Shown: positions 6,779-15,622, counted from the stretch's first letter. The stretch: DNA of 33,123 nucleotides from JBAWXE01 sp037144255 (GCA_037144255.1 JBAWXE010000020.1:1-33123), one strand, 5' to 3'. Numbers and translations: made by a program. The notes: a model not told the origin generated them from the sequence alone.

Positions 6779-9700
6779 TTATTGTTTTACCAAGCGTTGA
6801 GTAATAACATCTGTACCACAAGTCACTTTCACCATATATATGCCTGCAGGTAAAATTTGCAATGGTACATTTACTTTACCAATAGTTCCGCTATTTACAT
6901 TGATACCATATACTTCCTGACCATTTACATTCAGGATACTGATATTAGCAGGAGTATTTTCTTTGGCTCCTTCAAAACTGACAATAGTATTATCTACAGC
7001 AGGGTTAGGTTTGATAGATACTTTGAGATCGCTAACAGTAGTATTATTAGCTGTAGAGTTTTTTACAGCGGTAGTATTGAGGTCTGTTGCATTGATCTGG
7101 AATCTTCCATTACCTTGAGACATTGAATCAGAAGTGACATTGAAAGTATATTCAGTACCTAATTGTAATGGCTGCACAGTGTTGAGGAAATTATCTACCA
7201 GATACAACACATAATTAGCCGGAGTTGTCATGGCTTGTATTTTAAATTTGAATTCACTCTGAACAGAAGTATTGAATCCTAAAGGGATCATCATATTGTT
7301 AACAAAAGGGCGAGCATCGATAGATAGTTTTGTACCATCAGCAGCTATACTGTAAAAGTTAACCGTAGGATTTACTGCTTTTGTACCATCATAATTATCT
7401 ATATTGTTGCTGGCAAGAGGTTCAAAGGATTCAAACATACGATCCCAATAGATACTATCATGATTGCTGTATACACGAAATTCTATTCTGTTCGAAGGGC
7501 CACTACTTGTGGTACGGAACTGTTCAGCTGCACTAGATACTTTATCAGTTTCGTTAAAAGTAAGCGTACCGTTATTCACAGCCGCATTCACCACAAATAC
7601 ACCGTTAGTAGGCAGATAATAATCATCTGCAGGCAAGTTGGAAATAGAATGAGTGATATATGCACCCGGAGAAGTTACAGTACCTGCTTCTGCATCCCAT
7701 ACATAGAATGAGTTTCCGGAAATGGTACCGGCTTGTTTAGCTGCATATAATATCGGTGTGATATTTACAGGAGAAGGATAAGGATTACCTACCAGATTAG
7801 AAGATGAGTTAGTACCTTTTTGTAAAGTAACAACTACTCTACCTGTATTGACGGTACCATTGGTTTGCAGCGTTGTAGCACTAGGCGTGTATGTACCGCC
7901 ATTTAATCCTTGCCCAACAGCACCTCTTACCAATACACGAACACCTTCAAAAGGATTCCATGCATTAACACCTGTAATAGCATTAGCAGAGGTAAATGGA
8001 GTCCATCCCGGGTCATTGCTGCCACTAGTAGGATTTCCAACTATTGGATTATACCAATAAGCAGAAGGATTGTTAGTTTGAGTAGTCGTAAACCCATTTG
8101 TAGATCCACCAGCACCGGTAATATCTACCTTAGAAGTTAATTCAGGATTTAGTGCAATAGAAGAAATATAAGGGTGACTAAAGAATCTATAACATCGGCG
8201 ACCACCTGGCACATATCTTTGTATAGTTACTTGTCCTGAAATAGTACCACCGGTAATAGTACCAATACTACCCGTACCAGTAGAATCTGAAGTCAGCACA
8301 AGTCCATTATTAGTATTTACTGTTCCTGAATTAATAGTTAATACACCAGATACATTGAGAGATTGACCAGATGTAGTATCAATAGCAACACCTGTAGCAT
8401 TATTCACTATCAAATTTGATATGGTACCCGTTCCGCTAACAGTTTGTGGTGTATTTCCTCCTAATGTTACAGAACCGGCTCCAACAATACTACCATTAGA
8501 AGTAAGATTGCCGGATACATTAAATGTGCTATTAGCTGATATCGTCATGGTAGCACCGTTGGAAATTACCAGATTTGAATTTCTAGTAGAAATACCTGAA
8601 GGTAATACAGGTGCATGAGGAGTACCGGATGGTATTGAAACAGGAGTTTCAGCAGTAGGAACTCCGCCACACCAATTATCAGGATTGTACCAATTAGAAT
8701 CAATAGCACCAGTCCAGGTATCAGGAATAACCAAAATAACTAAACTATCATTATTTGTGTAGGTACAAGTACTATTACTGATACTTACCAGCTTGTAAGT
8801 AACTGTAGCATTTAAAGTTCCGGTATTTATGTAAGCAGCTCCTGTATCGTCTAAAGTAATATTTAGATTGCCACTTCTTTGTACACTATATGTTACGACT
8901 CCGTTAGCCGGTCCATTCTTAAGTGTGACCAAATTACTTGAACCAGCACAAATAGGATTGATAGCACTCATTGAAACACTAAATATAGGATTGACAGTTA
9001 CTAAAGTGGTACCAGCAGAAGATATACAAGAACCCTTTGAAGCTGTTACTGAGTATGTTCCTGCAAATGCCGTAGTAAGACTAGGAACAATCGGATTCTG
9101 ACTATTTGATATAAAACCGTTAGGGCCTGTCCAATTATATGTAACATCTGGTATAGTACTTGCGTACAAATTCAAAGGTTGACCATTGCAAGTAACACCC
9201 GCATTTGTAGCTATTGGAGCAATCGGTGTTTTTATTCTAACATTAGTAATTGCAGGATATGATGAACAACCATTAACAGTTGCAGTTACTGAATAGTTCC
9301 CTGTATCATTAATAGAAACGCTAGATATATTAATTGAAGAAGCATTAGAAGTAAATCCATTAGGGCCTGTCCAACTATAAGTAGTGCCGGGATTACTAGC
9401 AGCGACAAGACTTAAAGACTCACCTAATGCTAAACAAGCAGCTCCACTGTTAGTGATTGTTGTTTTAGTTAAGGCACTTAAGGTATCAGGACCTAAAGAC
9501 AAGGAAGTACATTGATTGGAAGTAGTTTTGAACTTAATATTGTCATAAATACCCTTTGTAAGTCCTGATATAACAAACTTACCACCGGCATCAGGCAATA
9601 TCACAGCAGAATTGATTGCAGAACCACCATCCTTTGTATATGAAAATGTATATGTTGTATTAGGTTTCAATCCGGCAATCTGAATATTACCATTAGGCTT

Positions 9701-9850
9701 TGTACAATCAGTTGGTTGTTGGGAAGAAACAATATAAGTCAAAGCAGCAACAGGATTTGCTAAAGTATCCGGTCCAAGAATATTAGAGCTGCAACCAAAT
9801 TTAGATATGTACATATTGCTATAAATACCTTGTGGTAAATTATTCAACAT
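6779..9850 (-). CDS. T9SS type A sorting-domain protein, multidomain secreted cargo (frameshifted N-terminus)
   Basis: The open frame is 1023 residues from the internal ATG at 9850. It begins inside a ~90-residue repeat ending in LGPDTL (one half copy, then one full copy), followed by two Ig/PKD-like domains with WTGPNGF motifs, a segment opening WTGAIDSNWYNPDNW, a beta-helix-like stretch rich in Ser, Thr and Gly, and a distal beta-rich region. The last ~75 residues (KPNPAVDNTIVSF through GIYMVKV to RLVKQ) form a T9SS type A C-terminal sorting domain, so the protein should be exported and attached or released through T9SS. The start is not natural: the open frame has no signal peptide, while a very good one lies just upstream in another frame (9864-9980). 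The product is probably a surface or adhesion protein. Confidence 0.85.
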   Translation of the reverse strand: MLNNLPQGIYSNMYISKFGCSSNILGPDTLANPVAALTYIVSSQQPTDCTKPNGNIQIAGLKPNTTYTFSYTKDGGSAINSAVILPDAGGKFVISGLTKGIYDNIKFKTTSNQCTSLSLGPDTLSALTKTTITNSGAACLALGESLSLVAASNPGTTYSWTGPNGFTSNASSINISSVSINDTGNYSVTATVNGCSSYPAITNVRIKTPIAPIATNAGVTCNGQPLNLYASTIPDVTYNWTGPNGFISNSQNPIVPSLTTAFAGTYSVTASKGSCISSAGTTLVTVNPIFSVSMSAINPICAGSSNLVTLKNGPANGVVTYSVQRSGNLNITLDDTGAAYINTGTLNATVTYKLVSISNSTCTYTNNDSLVILVIPDTWTGAIDSNWYNPDNWCGGVPTAETPVSIPSGTPHAPVLPSGISTRNSNLVISNGATMTISANSTFNVSGNLTSNGSIVGAGSVTLGGNTPQTVSGTGTISNLIVNNATGVAIDTTSGQSLNVSGVLTINSGTVNTNNGLVLTSDSTGTGSIGTITGGTISGQVTIQRYVPGGRRCYRFFSHPYISSIALNPELTSKVDITGAGGSTNGFTTTQTNNPSAYWYNPIVGNPTSGSNDPGWTPFTSANAITGVNAWNPFEGVRVLVRGAVGQGLNGGTYTPSATTLQTNGTVNTGRVVVTLQKGTNSSSNLVGNPYPSPVNITPILYAAKQAGTISGNSFYVWDAEAGTVTSPGAYITHSISNLPADDYYLPTNGVFVVNAAVNNGTLTFNETDKVSSAAEQFRTTSSGPSNRIEFRVYSNHDSIYWDRMFESFEPLASNNIDNYDGTKAVNPTVNFYSIAADGTKLSIDARPFVNNMMIPLGFNTSVQSEFKFKIQAMTTPANYVLYLVDNFLNTVQPLQLGTEYTFNVTSDSMSQGNGRFQINATDLNTTAVKNSTANNTTVSDLKVSIKPNPAVDNTIVSFEGAKENTPANISILNVNGQEVYGINVNSGTIGKVNVPLQILPAGIYMVKVTCGTDVITQRLVKQ

Positions 9851-9863
9851 GTATTTTCCTGCA

Positions 9864-9980
9864 CTAGTACTGTTGATAGCTAAAGGGGTTTGAGGTCTGA
9901 AGAACCTGCTTATTAATTTGAGCGATAGTGCATGTAATGCTATTAATCAATAAAAGCATCACTATTAGGAAGTGTTTCAT
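9864..9980 (-). pseudogene. Out-of-frame signal peptide fragment of the T9SS cargo gene
   Basis: ATG at 9980 encodes 38 codons starting MKHFLIVMLLLINSITCTIAQ, a classic Sec signal peptide, and ends at TAG (9864-9866). The main ORF at 6779-9850 is in the next frame and reads on upstream as TPLAINSTSAGKYMLNNLPQG, which aligns with the second half of the following repeat (SAVILPDAGGKFVISGLTKG). A single frame change between about 9866 and 9945 would join the two. The first half of the repeat is absent, so a small deletion causing the shift is plausible; a sequencing error is the alternative. Confidence 0.65.
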
Positions 9981-10101
9981 GATTTAGATATTTAATATTT
10001 TATAAATATTATTACAACTCATTATAGTTGAGAAAAAAAATACTTGCTGCTTTAAATAATTGCTAGCGCTATACTATCAATCATTAGCAGGGATCAGGCG
10101 A

Positions 10102-10115
10102 GAAAATCGATTTTC
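10102..10115. repeat. 14-bp palindrome in the 5' untranslated region
   Basis: GAAAATCGATTTTC is its own reverse complement and is followed directly by a second short palindrome, TCAGCTGA (10114-10121). Both fall between the promoter at 10180-10210 and the signal-peptide ATG at 9980, i.e. in the predicted long leader of the T9SS cargo transcript. Confidence 0.5.
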
Positions 10116-10179
10116 AGCTGATTTTTATGTTAACATTTGGATAACTTGATTAACCCATCATTAACATTTAAATCATACA

Positions 10180-10210
10180 CAAAGGTATCTAACAAAAAAA
10201 TACAGACAAA
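10180..10210 (-). promoter_or_regulatory. Promoter of the T9SS cargo gene
   Basis: On the minus strand TTTG (10210-10207) and TACCTTTG (10187-10180) are 19 bases apart, the best full match to the Bacteroidota promoter in the window. The transcript would start near 10174, leaving a leader of about 190 bases before the ATG at 9980. Confidence 0.65.
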
Positions 10211-10243
10211 TAGCTAAAGGTTGCATTTTGGCAATAAAAGCCC

Positions 10244-11416
10244 CTAAACCACTATGAAAATGTAAAAAAATGCGAGCAATGATGCCAAAGATGAAAGAAT
10301 GAAAAAAAGTGGGAACCCATAAAATAATAAAAGCCATCCACCCAAAACACTTGCCAACATAGTACATATGCTTTGAAAGGCTGTAAAAGTACCAATAGCA
10401 GTAGATGTTTGTTTCTTTTCAACGAGATTTGATATCCATGCTTTAGATACACCATCAGTAGCTGCGGCATACATACCATAAATAAAAAATAACAAAAAGA
10501 AAATCCTAAGATTATGATTGAAAGCCATACCTGCATACACTATCGCAAACAATAATAATCCAAATAACAATATCGTTTTCATACTGAATTTATCAGCCAG
10601 AATGCCCAGTGGGTATGCCAATGCCGCATATACGATATTGTAAAAAATATAGACCATTATTAGCTAAGTATCATGCAGCCCTACTGATTTCATTTTAAGT
10701 AATAGAAAATAATCACTACTGTTGAACAATGTAAAAAACAATAAACCAATAACAAGTTTACGATACTGTAAAGGGCTCTCTTTCCAATAGTGTATGAAAG
10801 AAAAAAAGCTATATGGCTTAGATGCAATTACTGTTTGTTGAGTACTCTTTTTTTCTTTCAAAAGAAAAATCAATAATAATGAAGCAATACCCGGGAAAAA
10901 GGCAAAATAGAATAAAACCTTATAATGAACAGGCGAATAATAGAGAAATATCAATGCAATAATGGGACCAATAACTGCACCAAGTGTATCCATCCCCCTG
11001 TGAAAACCAAATACAGTAGCTTTTGTTTCTGGTGTAGACTCAGATGAGAGCATAGCATCTCGTGCACCGGTTCTTAAGCCCTTGCCTACCCTGTCCATAG
11101 TTCTGGAACCAAATATCCATAGAGGATACGTGATAAATGCCATCATAGGTTTAGATAATGCTGAAAGGAAATATCCGGCCTTAATAAAAGGCAAACGAAC
11201 ACCTTTGATATCTGATAACTTTCCAAAATAACCTTTACTGAGCCCTGCAGTAGCTTCTGCAATACCTTCTAACACACCGATGAACAATATAGAAAAGCCA
11301 ATACTCTTAAGATATAAGGGCATAATGGGATATAGCATCTCACTGGCTATATCAGCCAACAAGCTCACCATAGACAGCACCCAAACAGTGCGAGTAAGTA
11401 TTCTGTTATTAATCAC
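10244..11416 (-). pseudogene. MFS transporter interrupted by an in-frame TAG stop
   Basis: Two ORFs, 10664-11416 (250 residues) and 10244-10657 (137 residues), lie in the same frame and are separated only by TAG at 10664-10666 plus two codons. Together they make about 390 residues, the usual size of a 12-helix major facilitator transporter. The N-terminal half has the loop motif GYFGKLSDIKGVRLPF and the helix-4/5 region SRTMDRVGKGLRTGARDAM; the C-terminal half has the mirrored LGILADKFSMK. The stop falls in the loop before helix 7 (LHDT-stop-LIMVYIFYN), and one base change from CAG or GAG explains it. The probable start is GTG at 11416. The substrate is unknown. It is either a recent pseudogene, a sequence error, or two independently made halves; I favour loss of function. 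Confidence 0.75.
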
Positions 11417-11447
11417 TAAAAGTAAAAGAATAAATACATTAAATAGG

Positions 11448-11478
11448 TTTTCAGACTCAAATCTATCTTATACTTTTG
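11448..11478 (+). promoter_or_regulatory. Promoter 5 bases before the small membrane-protein gene
   Basis: TACTTTTG at 11471-11478 matches TAnnTTTG; a weak -33 (TTTT, 11448-11451) lies 19 bases upstream. Only 5 bases separate the box from the ATG at 11484, again predicting a leaderless mRNA. Confidence 0.5.
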
Positions 11479-11483
11479 GCTAC

Positions 11484-11930
11484 ATGAAACGTATCATTTC
11501 AATAATAATCTTACTAGCTTCTTTATCAAGTATTTCCGGATATCTGCTGTCCAGAGCTACATGGATAGGACGTTTGGGGATAGGCTTGTTTCATAGAGAT
11601 TATAATTTCCTTAAAATCTGGTGGCAAGGTGCAGGAATGGTATTTGGTGTATTATTTGTGTTGTTGATTATACAGGGAGTATTAAACAGAACGGGCTCTA
11701 AAATTATACAAGTAGTGGCCTTATGTGCTGCTATTGCCGGTTTGTATTTTTCATATGACGATTTTCGCCACGATCTTTCTCACAGACTATTAGGGGAACG
11801 TTTTCATATTGGGGTATACCTATTTTGGATTGGATGGATGATGATATCCATCTTTTATCTGACAATGAAGAGAAAAGCCATACCTATAAGTGCAAATAAA
11901 ACGGACAGAGTAATTGAGCAAAGTCTGTAG
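11484..11930 (+). CDS. Small four-helix membrane protein, unknown function
   Basis: The 148-residue protein has four hydrophobic segments at about 4-22, 45-66, 73-91 and 107-127 and a basic cytosol-like tail. I do not recognise a family. I chose the ATG at 11484 (MKRIIS) instead of the longer frame from 11280, because the extension would run antisense through the MFS start and a -7 box lies directly before 11484. The 3' end overlaps the convergent trmN6 gene by 47 bases. The mixed Trp and Tyr content near helix ends suits an inner-membrane protein. Confidence 0.75.
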   Translation: MKRIISIIILLASLSSISGYLLSRATWIGRLGIGLFHRDYNFLKIWWQGAGMVFGVLFVLLIIQGVLNRTGSKIIQVVALCAAIAGLYFSYDDFRHDLSHRLLGERFHIGVYLFWIGWMMISIFYLTMKRKAIPISANKTDRVIEQSL

Positions 11931-12597
11931 TATATTCTTCGCTCACTCCCTTAATGGTTAGATCTTCTTCAATACAATCCCCTTGAGGTCCTTTACTACA
12001 CAAACTAATAACTCTTGTAGGAGTATTGCCTGCTCTATGTTTCACTACCAGCCTATGAAATACATTCCAAGCTTCATTAACTAACAATTGCTCCCATTGT
12101 TTTTGTGCATTATAAGGTAATAATACAGAAGCATAAGCATTAGGATGCAGTAACCGTTCAAAAGCATGAATAATATCAATGTACTGTAACGTTAAAGTAT
12201 GTCGGGCTATATTTCGTTCTTGAGTATCACCTAAGAGACTATTCTGAAAAAAAGGAGGGTTACAAATGATAAGATCGTATTTATCATAGCTGGAAAATAT
12301 TCGAATATCAATATTGCTTACATTAATACGATCTGCATAGGGAGAATGAGCAATATTGTCTGAAGCTTGCAGTGCTGCTTGCTCATCCAATTCTATAGCA
12401 TCAATAGTAGCAAATGGATGTCGCTGTGCTGTCATCAATGATAATAAACCGGTGCCTGTACCAATGTCCAAAACTCTATTGGCATTATCGCAAATAGGTG
12501 TCCATGCACCTTGTATACAAGCATCAGTAGACACTTTCATGGCACAGCGGTCTTGCTGTAATCTAAATTGTTTGAATTGAAAATATTCGTTGCTCAT
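11884..12597 (-). CDS. trmN6: tRNA1(Val) (adenine(37)-N6)-methyltransferase
   Basis: About 237 residues. The Rossmann-fold SAM-binding motif VLDIGTGTGLLSL is at about 42-54, and the catalytic NPPF of N6-adenine methyltransferases is at 113-116. The N-terminal FRFKQF-like segment (FQFKQFRLQQD) and MKVSTDACIQGAW match the YfiC/TrmN6 family, which methylates A37 of tRNA1(Val). The start is the ATG at 12597 (MSNEY), nine codons inside the longest frame: it overlaps the tsaD stop as ATGA, the usual sign of translational coupling. Both enzymes modify position 37 of tRNAs, which makes the pairing sensible. The 3' end overlaps the convergent membrane-protein gene. Confidence 0.9.
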   Translation of the reverse strand: MSNEYFQFKQFRLQQDRCAMKVSTDACIQGAWTPICDNANRVLDIGTGTGLLSLMTAQRHPFATIDAIELDEQAALQASDNIAHSPYADRINVSNIDIRIFSSYDKYDLIICNPPFFQNSLLGDTQERNIARHTLTLQYIDIIHAFERLLHPNAYASVLLPYNAQKQWEQLLVNEAWNVFHRLVVKHRAGNTPTRVISLCSKGPQGDCIEEDLTIKGVSEEYTTDFAQLLCPFYLHL

Positions 12598-13610
12598 GAC
12601 CAGGTAGCTCGGGCTGTAGGACACACACCCAGATCAGTAAATGAACTTTGCAGATATTTATAATACCCGGTAATACCTATCATTGCGGCGTTGTCTGTAC
12701 AATATTCAAACTTAGGTATAAACACCTCCCAACCATTAGCCTGCCCTTCTTCCAGCAAAGCTGCTCGGAGGCCACTATTGGCCGACACACCACCGGCTAT
12801 GCCTATGTGTTTCACTTTAAGTTCTTTAGCTGCTTTTCGAAACTTGTTCATCAGTGTTTTTACAATAGTATATTGTACTGATGCACAAATATCATTCATG
12901 TTATTGACTACAAAATCAGGGTCTATCTTTTTCTTATCCTGAAGAAAATACATCACAGATGTCTTGATACCACTAAAGCTAAATTCATACCCCTTCATTT
13001 CTGATATGGGGAATGTGAATCTTTTAGGATCACCCAATTTTGCATATTTATCTACTAAAGGTCCACCAGGGTAAGGCAAACCCAACATTTTAGCTACTTT
13101 ATCAAAAGCCTCGCCTGCGGCATCATCCACAGTTTCTCCCATAACTTCCATATCCAGATGATGGCGACATAATACTATCTGAGTATGGCCACCGGATACA
13201 GTAAGACATAAGAAAGGGAATTGCGGCTGTTGCTCATCAATAAAATGCGCTAGTACATGAGCCTGCATATGGTGCACAGCTATCAGAGGCACATTGAGTG
13301 ATTGTGCGTAAGCCTTAGCAAAACAAGCACCAACTAATAATGAACCAATAAGGCCCGGTGCCTGAGTAAAAGCTACAGCTTGTATATCATGCTTACCAAC
13401 ACCCGCATTCTGTAGAGCCACATCTACAACCGGTATTATGTTCTGCATATGCGCACGAGAAGCCAACTCAGGCACTACCCCTCCATACAGTTCATGTACC
13501 TTTTGAGTAGCTATTACGTTACTCAGCACTTTACCATTTTGTATGATAGCTGCGCTTGTCTCATCGCAAGACGACTCAATGGCCAATATATTTACAGTGT
13601 CTATATTCAT
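12594..13610 (-). CDS. tsaD: tRNA N6-adenosine threonylcarbamoyltransferase TsaD
   Basis: 338 residues, the normal length. TsaD transfers the threonylcarbamoyl group to A37 of tRNAs reading ANN codons, with TsaB and TsaE. Visible signatures: ILAIESSCDETSAA at the N-terminus, the metal-ligand motif HHMQAHVLAHF, the ASKHA nucleotide-binding SGGHTQIV, GGVSANSGLR, and the C-terminal TDNAAMIG with the metal-binding Asp. The longest frame begins at 13715, but its first 35 residues are unlike the family, so I use the ATG at 13610 (MNIDTV). A GATTTTTG element lies 11 bases upstream with a TTTG 20 bases further. The gene overlaps trmN6 by 4 bases and is divergent from the lipoprotein gene at 13726. 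Confidence 0.95.
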   Translation of the reverse strand: MNIDTVNILAIESSCDETSAAIIQNGKVLSNVIATQKVHELYGGVVPELASRAHMQNIIPVVDVALQNAGVGKHDIQAVAFTQAPGLIGSLLVGACFAKAYAQSLNVPLIAVHHMQAHVLAHFIDEQQPQFPFLCLTVSGGHTQIVLCRHHLDMEVMGETVDDAAGEAFDKVAKMLGLPYPGGPLVDKYAKLGDPKRFTFPISEMKGYEFSFSGIKTSVMYFLQDKKKIDPDFVVNNMNDICASVQYTIVKTLMNKFRKAAKELKVKHIGIAGGVSANSGLRAALLEEGQANGWEVFIPKFEYCTDNAAMIGITGYYKYLQSSFTDLGVCPTARATWS

Positions 13611-13675
13611 GTTATAGATGCAAAAATCAGTATTCGCGACACAAATCCCAAAAAGGATTTTTATTATTAATACAT

Positions 13676-13705
13676 TTTGATTGCAAACTGCTATTCCTAT
13701 TTTTG
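13676..13705 (+). promoter_or_regulatory. Promoter of the lipoprotein gene
   Basis: TTTG at 13676-13679 and TATTTTTG at 13698-13705 are 18 bases apart. The ATG at 13726 is 20 bases downstream of the box. Confidence 0.5.
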
Positions 13706-13725
13706 CAGCATCCAAATGATCTATT

Positions 13726-14637
13726 ATGAAAAAATACTTTTTGTTTTTAGGATTAAGTACCGTTATTACTACTATAGCACTTGTAAGTTGTAAGAATGGC
13801 GGTGGAGATACAGTGGCTCTGAAATTTAACTTTCAACCAGGTAGCAAGTATCAATATACTATGTCTACTAAGCTGAATATAGAACAGACCGTAATGGGAG
13901 CCAGCATAAAAATAGGGCAAGATATGCTAATGGCATCTACCTATACGATTGCTGCAGCCGATGGTAGTAATAAAAAAATATCGGTGAATTATGACCGCAT
14001 AGCTATGAAGTCAGACAATAACTATATGCCTATGGAGTTTGACTCAGCCGATAGTACCAAACAGAATGATATACTGAAAGGCATAGGAAAAATGATCAAT
14101 CAGCCATTCAATGTAGTGGTATCAGAAAAAGGAGAAGTAATAAGTGTAGAAGGATTGGATAAAGTGATCAATGGCATGGTAGATACCACTAAACCTAATC
14201 AGAAACAACAAAAAGCATTATTAAGCCAGCAAATGAGCGATAGTAGCGTGAAAGCCTCTATGCAACAATCATTCAATGTTTATCCTGACAAGCCTGTAAA
14301 ACCAGGAGACATCTGGACCAAGACATATACAGTACCCATGGCAAATATAATCATGAAAGTAGAAAGTGAATATAAACTCACATCTATAGATAAGGGCATT
14401 GCGCATATTGATGTGAATTCAAAAATGACTTCTTTATCAAGTACTAATCCTGCCATGAAAGAATTGAAAATAGAAATGACAGGTACTCAAAAAGGCACTA
14501 CAGACATGGAGATCAGTTCCGGCCTTATCACAAGCAATAAACTTATTATGGATATTAAGGGCAAATTAAATGTTACCGGTACAGAAGTACCTATGAACCT
14601 GAATGGTACCATCACCCTTACGGGTATTAAGAAATAA
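13726..14637 (+). CDS. Lipoprotein, DUF6263-like
   Basis: The 303-residue protein has a lipoprotein signal peptide with the lipobox L-V-S-C and lipidated Cys22, so it is membrane-anchored. The mature part is beta-rich with repeated short Met, Lys and Thr motifs (MSTKLNIEQTVMG, WTKTYTVPMANI, TGTQKGTTDMEISSGL), which I associate with the Bacteroidota family DUF6263. No catalytic motif is seen and the function is unknown. It is a single-gene unit with its own promoter and a strong hairpin after the stop; it diverges from tsaD and converges on scpA. Confidence 0.75.
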   Translation: MKKYFLFLGLSTVITTIALVSCKNGGGDTVALKFNFQPGSKYQYTMSTKLNIEQTVMGASIKIGQDMLMASTYTIAAADGSNKKISVNYDRIAMKSDNNYMPMEFDSADSTKQNDILKGIGKMINQPFNVVVSEKGEVISVEGLDKVINGMVDTTKPNQKQQKALLSQQMSDSSVKASMQQSFNVYPDKPVKPGDIWTKTYTVPMANIIMKVESEYKLTSIDKGIAHIDVNSKMTSLSSTNPAMKELKIEMTGTQKGTTDMEISSGLITSNKLIMDIKGKLNVTGTEVPMNLNGTITLTGIKK

Positions 14638-14654
14638 TATTCTCTTATTAAAAT

Positions 14655-14695
14655 AAAGATCCCCGGTATACTGTCCGACAGTACCGGGGATCTTT
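14655..14695. terminator. Strong bidirectional terminator
   Basis: AAAGATCCCCGGTA (14655-14668) pairs exactly with TACCGGGGATCTTT (14682-14695), with an inner CTGT/ACAG helix in the loop. The hairpin starts 17 bases after the lipoprotein stop and, with A-rich and T-rich ends on both sides, can serve the convergent scpA gene as well. Confidence 0.8.
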
Positions 14696-14776
14696 GTTTA
14701 TACAACAAACTTCCGTATGCAATAGATATAATTCAATTATTGTGCCAAAATAGGATTCTACAGTATTTATGCGGAT

Positions 14777-15571
14777 CTACTCAGATACTGCAATACCATC
14801 GCCTTCAGGCATATCGGCTTCAGGTTCTGTACCATTAGTCCATTCTACTATAAAATTATTACGACCTGTACCTATTAGTATTGAGAAGAATTTCTGTTGT
14901 ATCAATTCCAACATAGCCAGAAAAGTAAATATGGCATGAATACGGTTTTGGCATTGAGCAAACAATGTTTCAAATGCCACGCGCGATTCTTTTTGAATAT
15001 ACTCTAACAAGAACTCACGTTGCCCTTCCAGTGTGTAGTTATATTTTACTACTACGTGCTGTGGTTTATCCATACGCTCTTTAAAACGTTTCATTACCTT
15101 CTCAAAAGACTGCATCAGCTTGAACATCGTAACAGTTTGTATCTCTGTACCCTCTGAATATTCTTCACCTAATTTTTCCAATTCCTGCCTTATGTTACCA
15201 CGTTTCTGTTGCAATAAACGTTCGGCCTCCATACGCACCATTTCTTCTGAAGCTTCTTTGAATCGTTTGTACTCCAGTATTTTGTCTACTAATTCCTGAC
15301 GAGGATCAATCTCATTACCTAGAGCATCTACCTCGCGACGAGGGAGTAACATCTTGGCCTTGATACGCATCAGCGTAGAAATGAATAGAATGAATTCGCT
15401 AGCCAATTCTATATTTAATGACTCCAGTTTATGTATATAGTCCAAAAACTCATTCGTGATCTTTGTAATTGGGATATTGTAAATATCCAATTCATCGCGT
15501 TCAATAAAGAACAACAACAGATCAAATGGGCCTTCGAATTGCGGTAATTTTATTTGGTATGATACAGACAT
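14777..15571 (-). CDS. scpA: Segregation and condensation protein A
   Basis: 264 residues. ScpA is the kleisin subunit that bridges SMC heads and binds ScpB in bacterial condensin. The N-terminus (KLPQFEGPFDLLLFFIERDELDIYNIPI) is the diagnostic ScpA start, followed by ITNEFLDYI and the helical FILFISTLMRIKAKMLLPRR. The acidic, helical middle and the winged-helix-like C-terminus (FLAMLELIQQK) complete a kleisin of normal size. scpB is not in this window. A -7 box lies 43 bases upstream of the ATG, so the gene probably has its own promoter downstream of the DUF3078-like gene. Confidence 0.93.
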   Translation of the reverse strand: MSVSYQIKLPQFEGPFDLLLFFIERDELDIYNIPITKITNEFLDYIHKLESLNIELASEFILFISTLMRIKAKMLLPRREVDALGNEIDPRQELVDKILEYKRFKEASEEMVRMEAERLLQQKRGNIRQELEKLGEEYSEGTEIQTVTMFKLMQSFEKVMKRFKERMDKPQHVVVKYNYTLEGQREFLLEYIQKESRVAFETLFAQCQNRIHAIFTFLAMLELIQQKFFSILIGTGRNNFIVEWTNGTEPEADMPEGDGIAVSE

Positions 15572-15614
15572 TATATAGAGAACTAACTAATTCGTAATTG
15601 ATATTCAATACTCT

Positions 15615-15622
15615 CAAAAGTA
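15615..15622 (-). promoter_or_regulatory. -7 box for scpA
   Basis: Minus-strand TACTTTTG, a full TAnnTTTG match, 43 bases upstream of the scpA ATG at 15571, within the 98-base gap after the DUF3078-like gene. No good -33 element was found. Confidence 0.4.

Noticed and set aside
10173..10367. 64-codon ORF after the MFS gene
   Set aside because: It overlaps the C-terminal part of the MFS gene in another frame and has no independent support.
10664..10666. TAG read as a special amino acid (recoding)
   Set aside because: No downstream recoding hairpin or related machinery was seen; a point mutation is the simpler explanation.
11280..11483. N-terminal extension of the small membrane protein
   Set aside because: It is antisense to the MFS start region and a -7 box lies directly before the ATG at 11484.
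13611..13715. 35-residue N-terminal extension of TsaD
   Set aside because: The sequence is unlike any TsaD start; the family N-terminus begins at the ATG at 13610.
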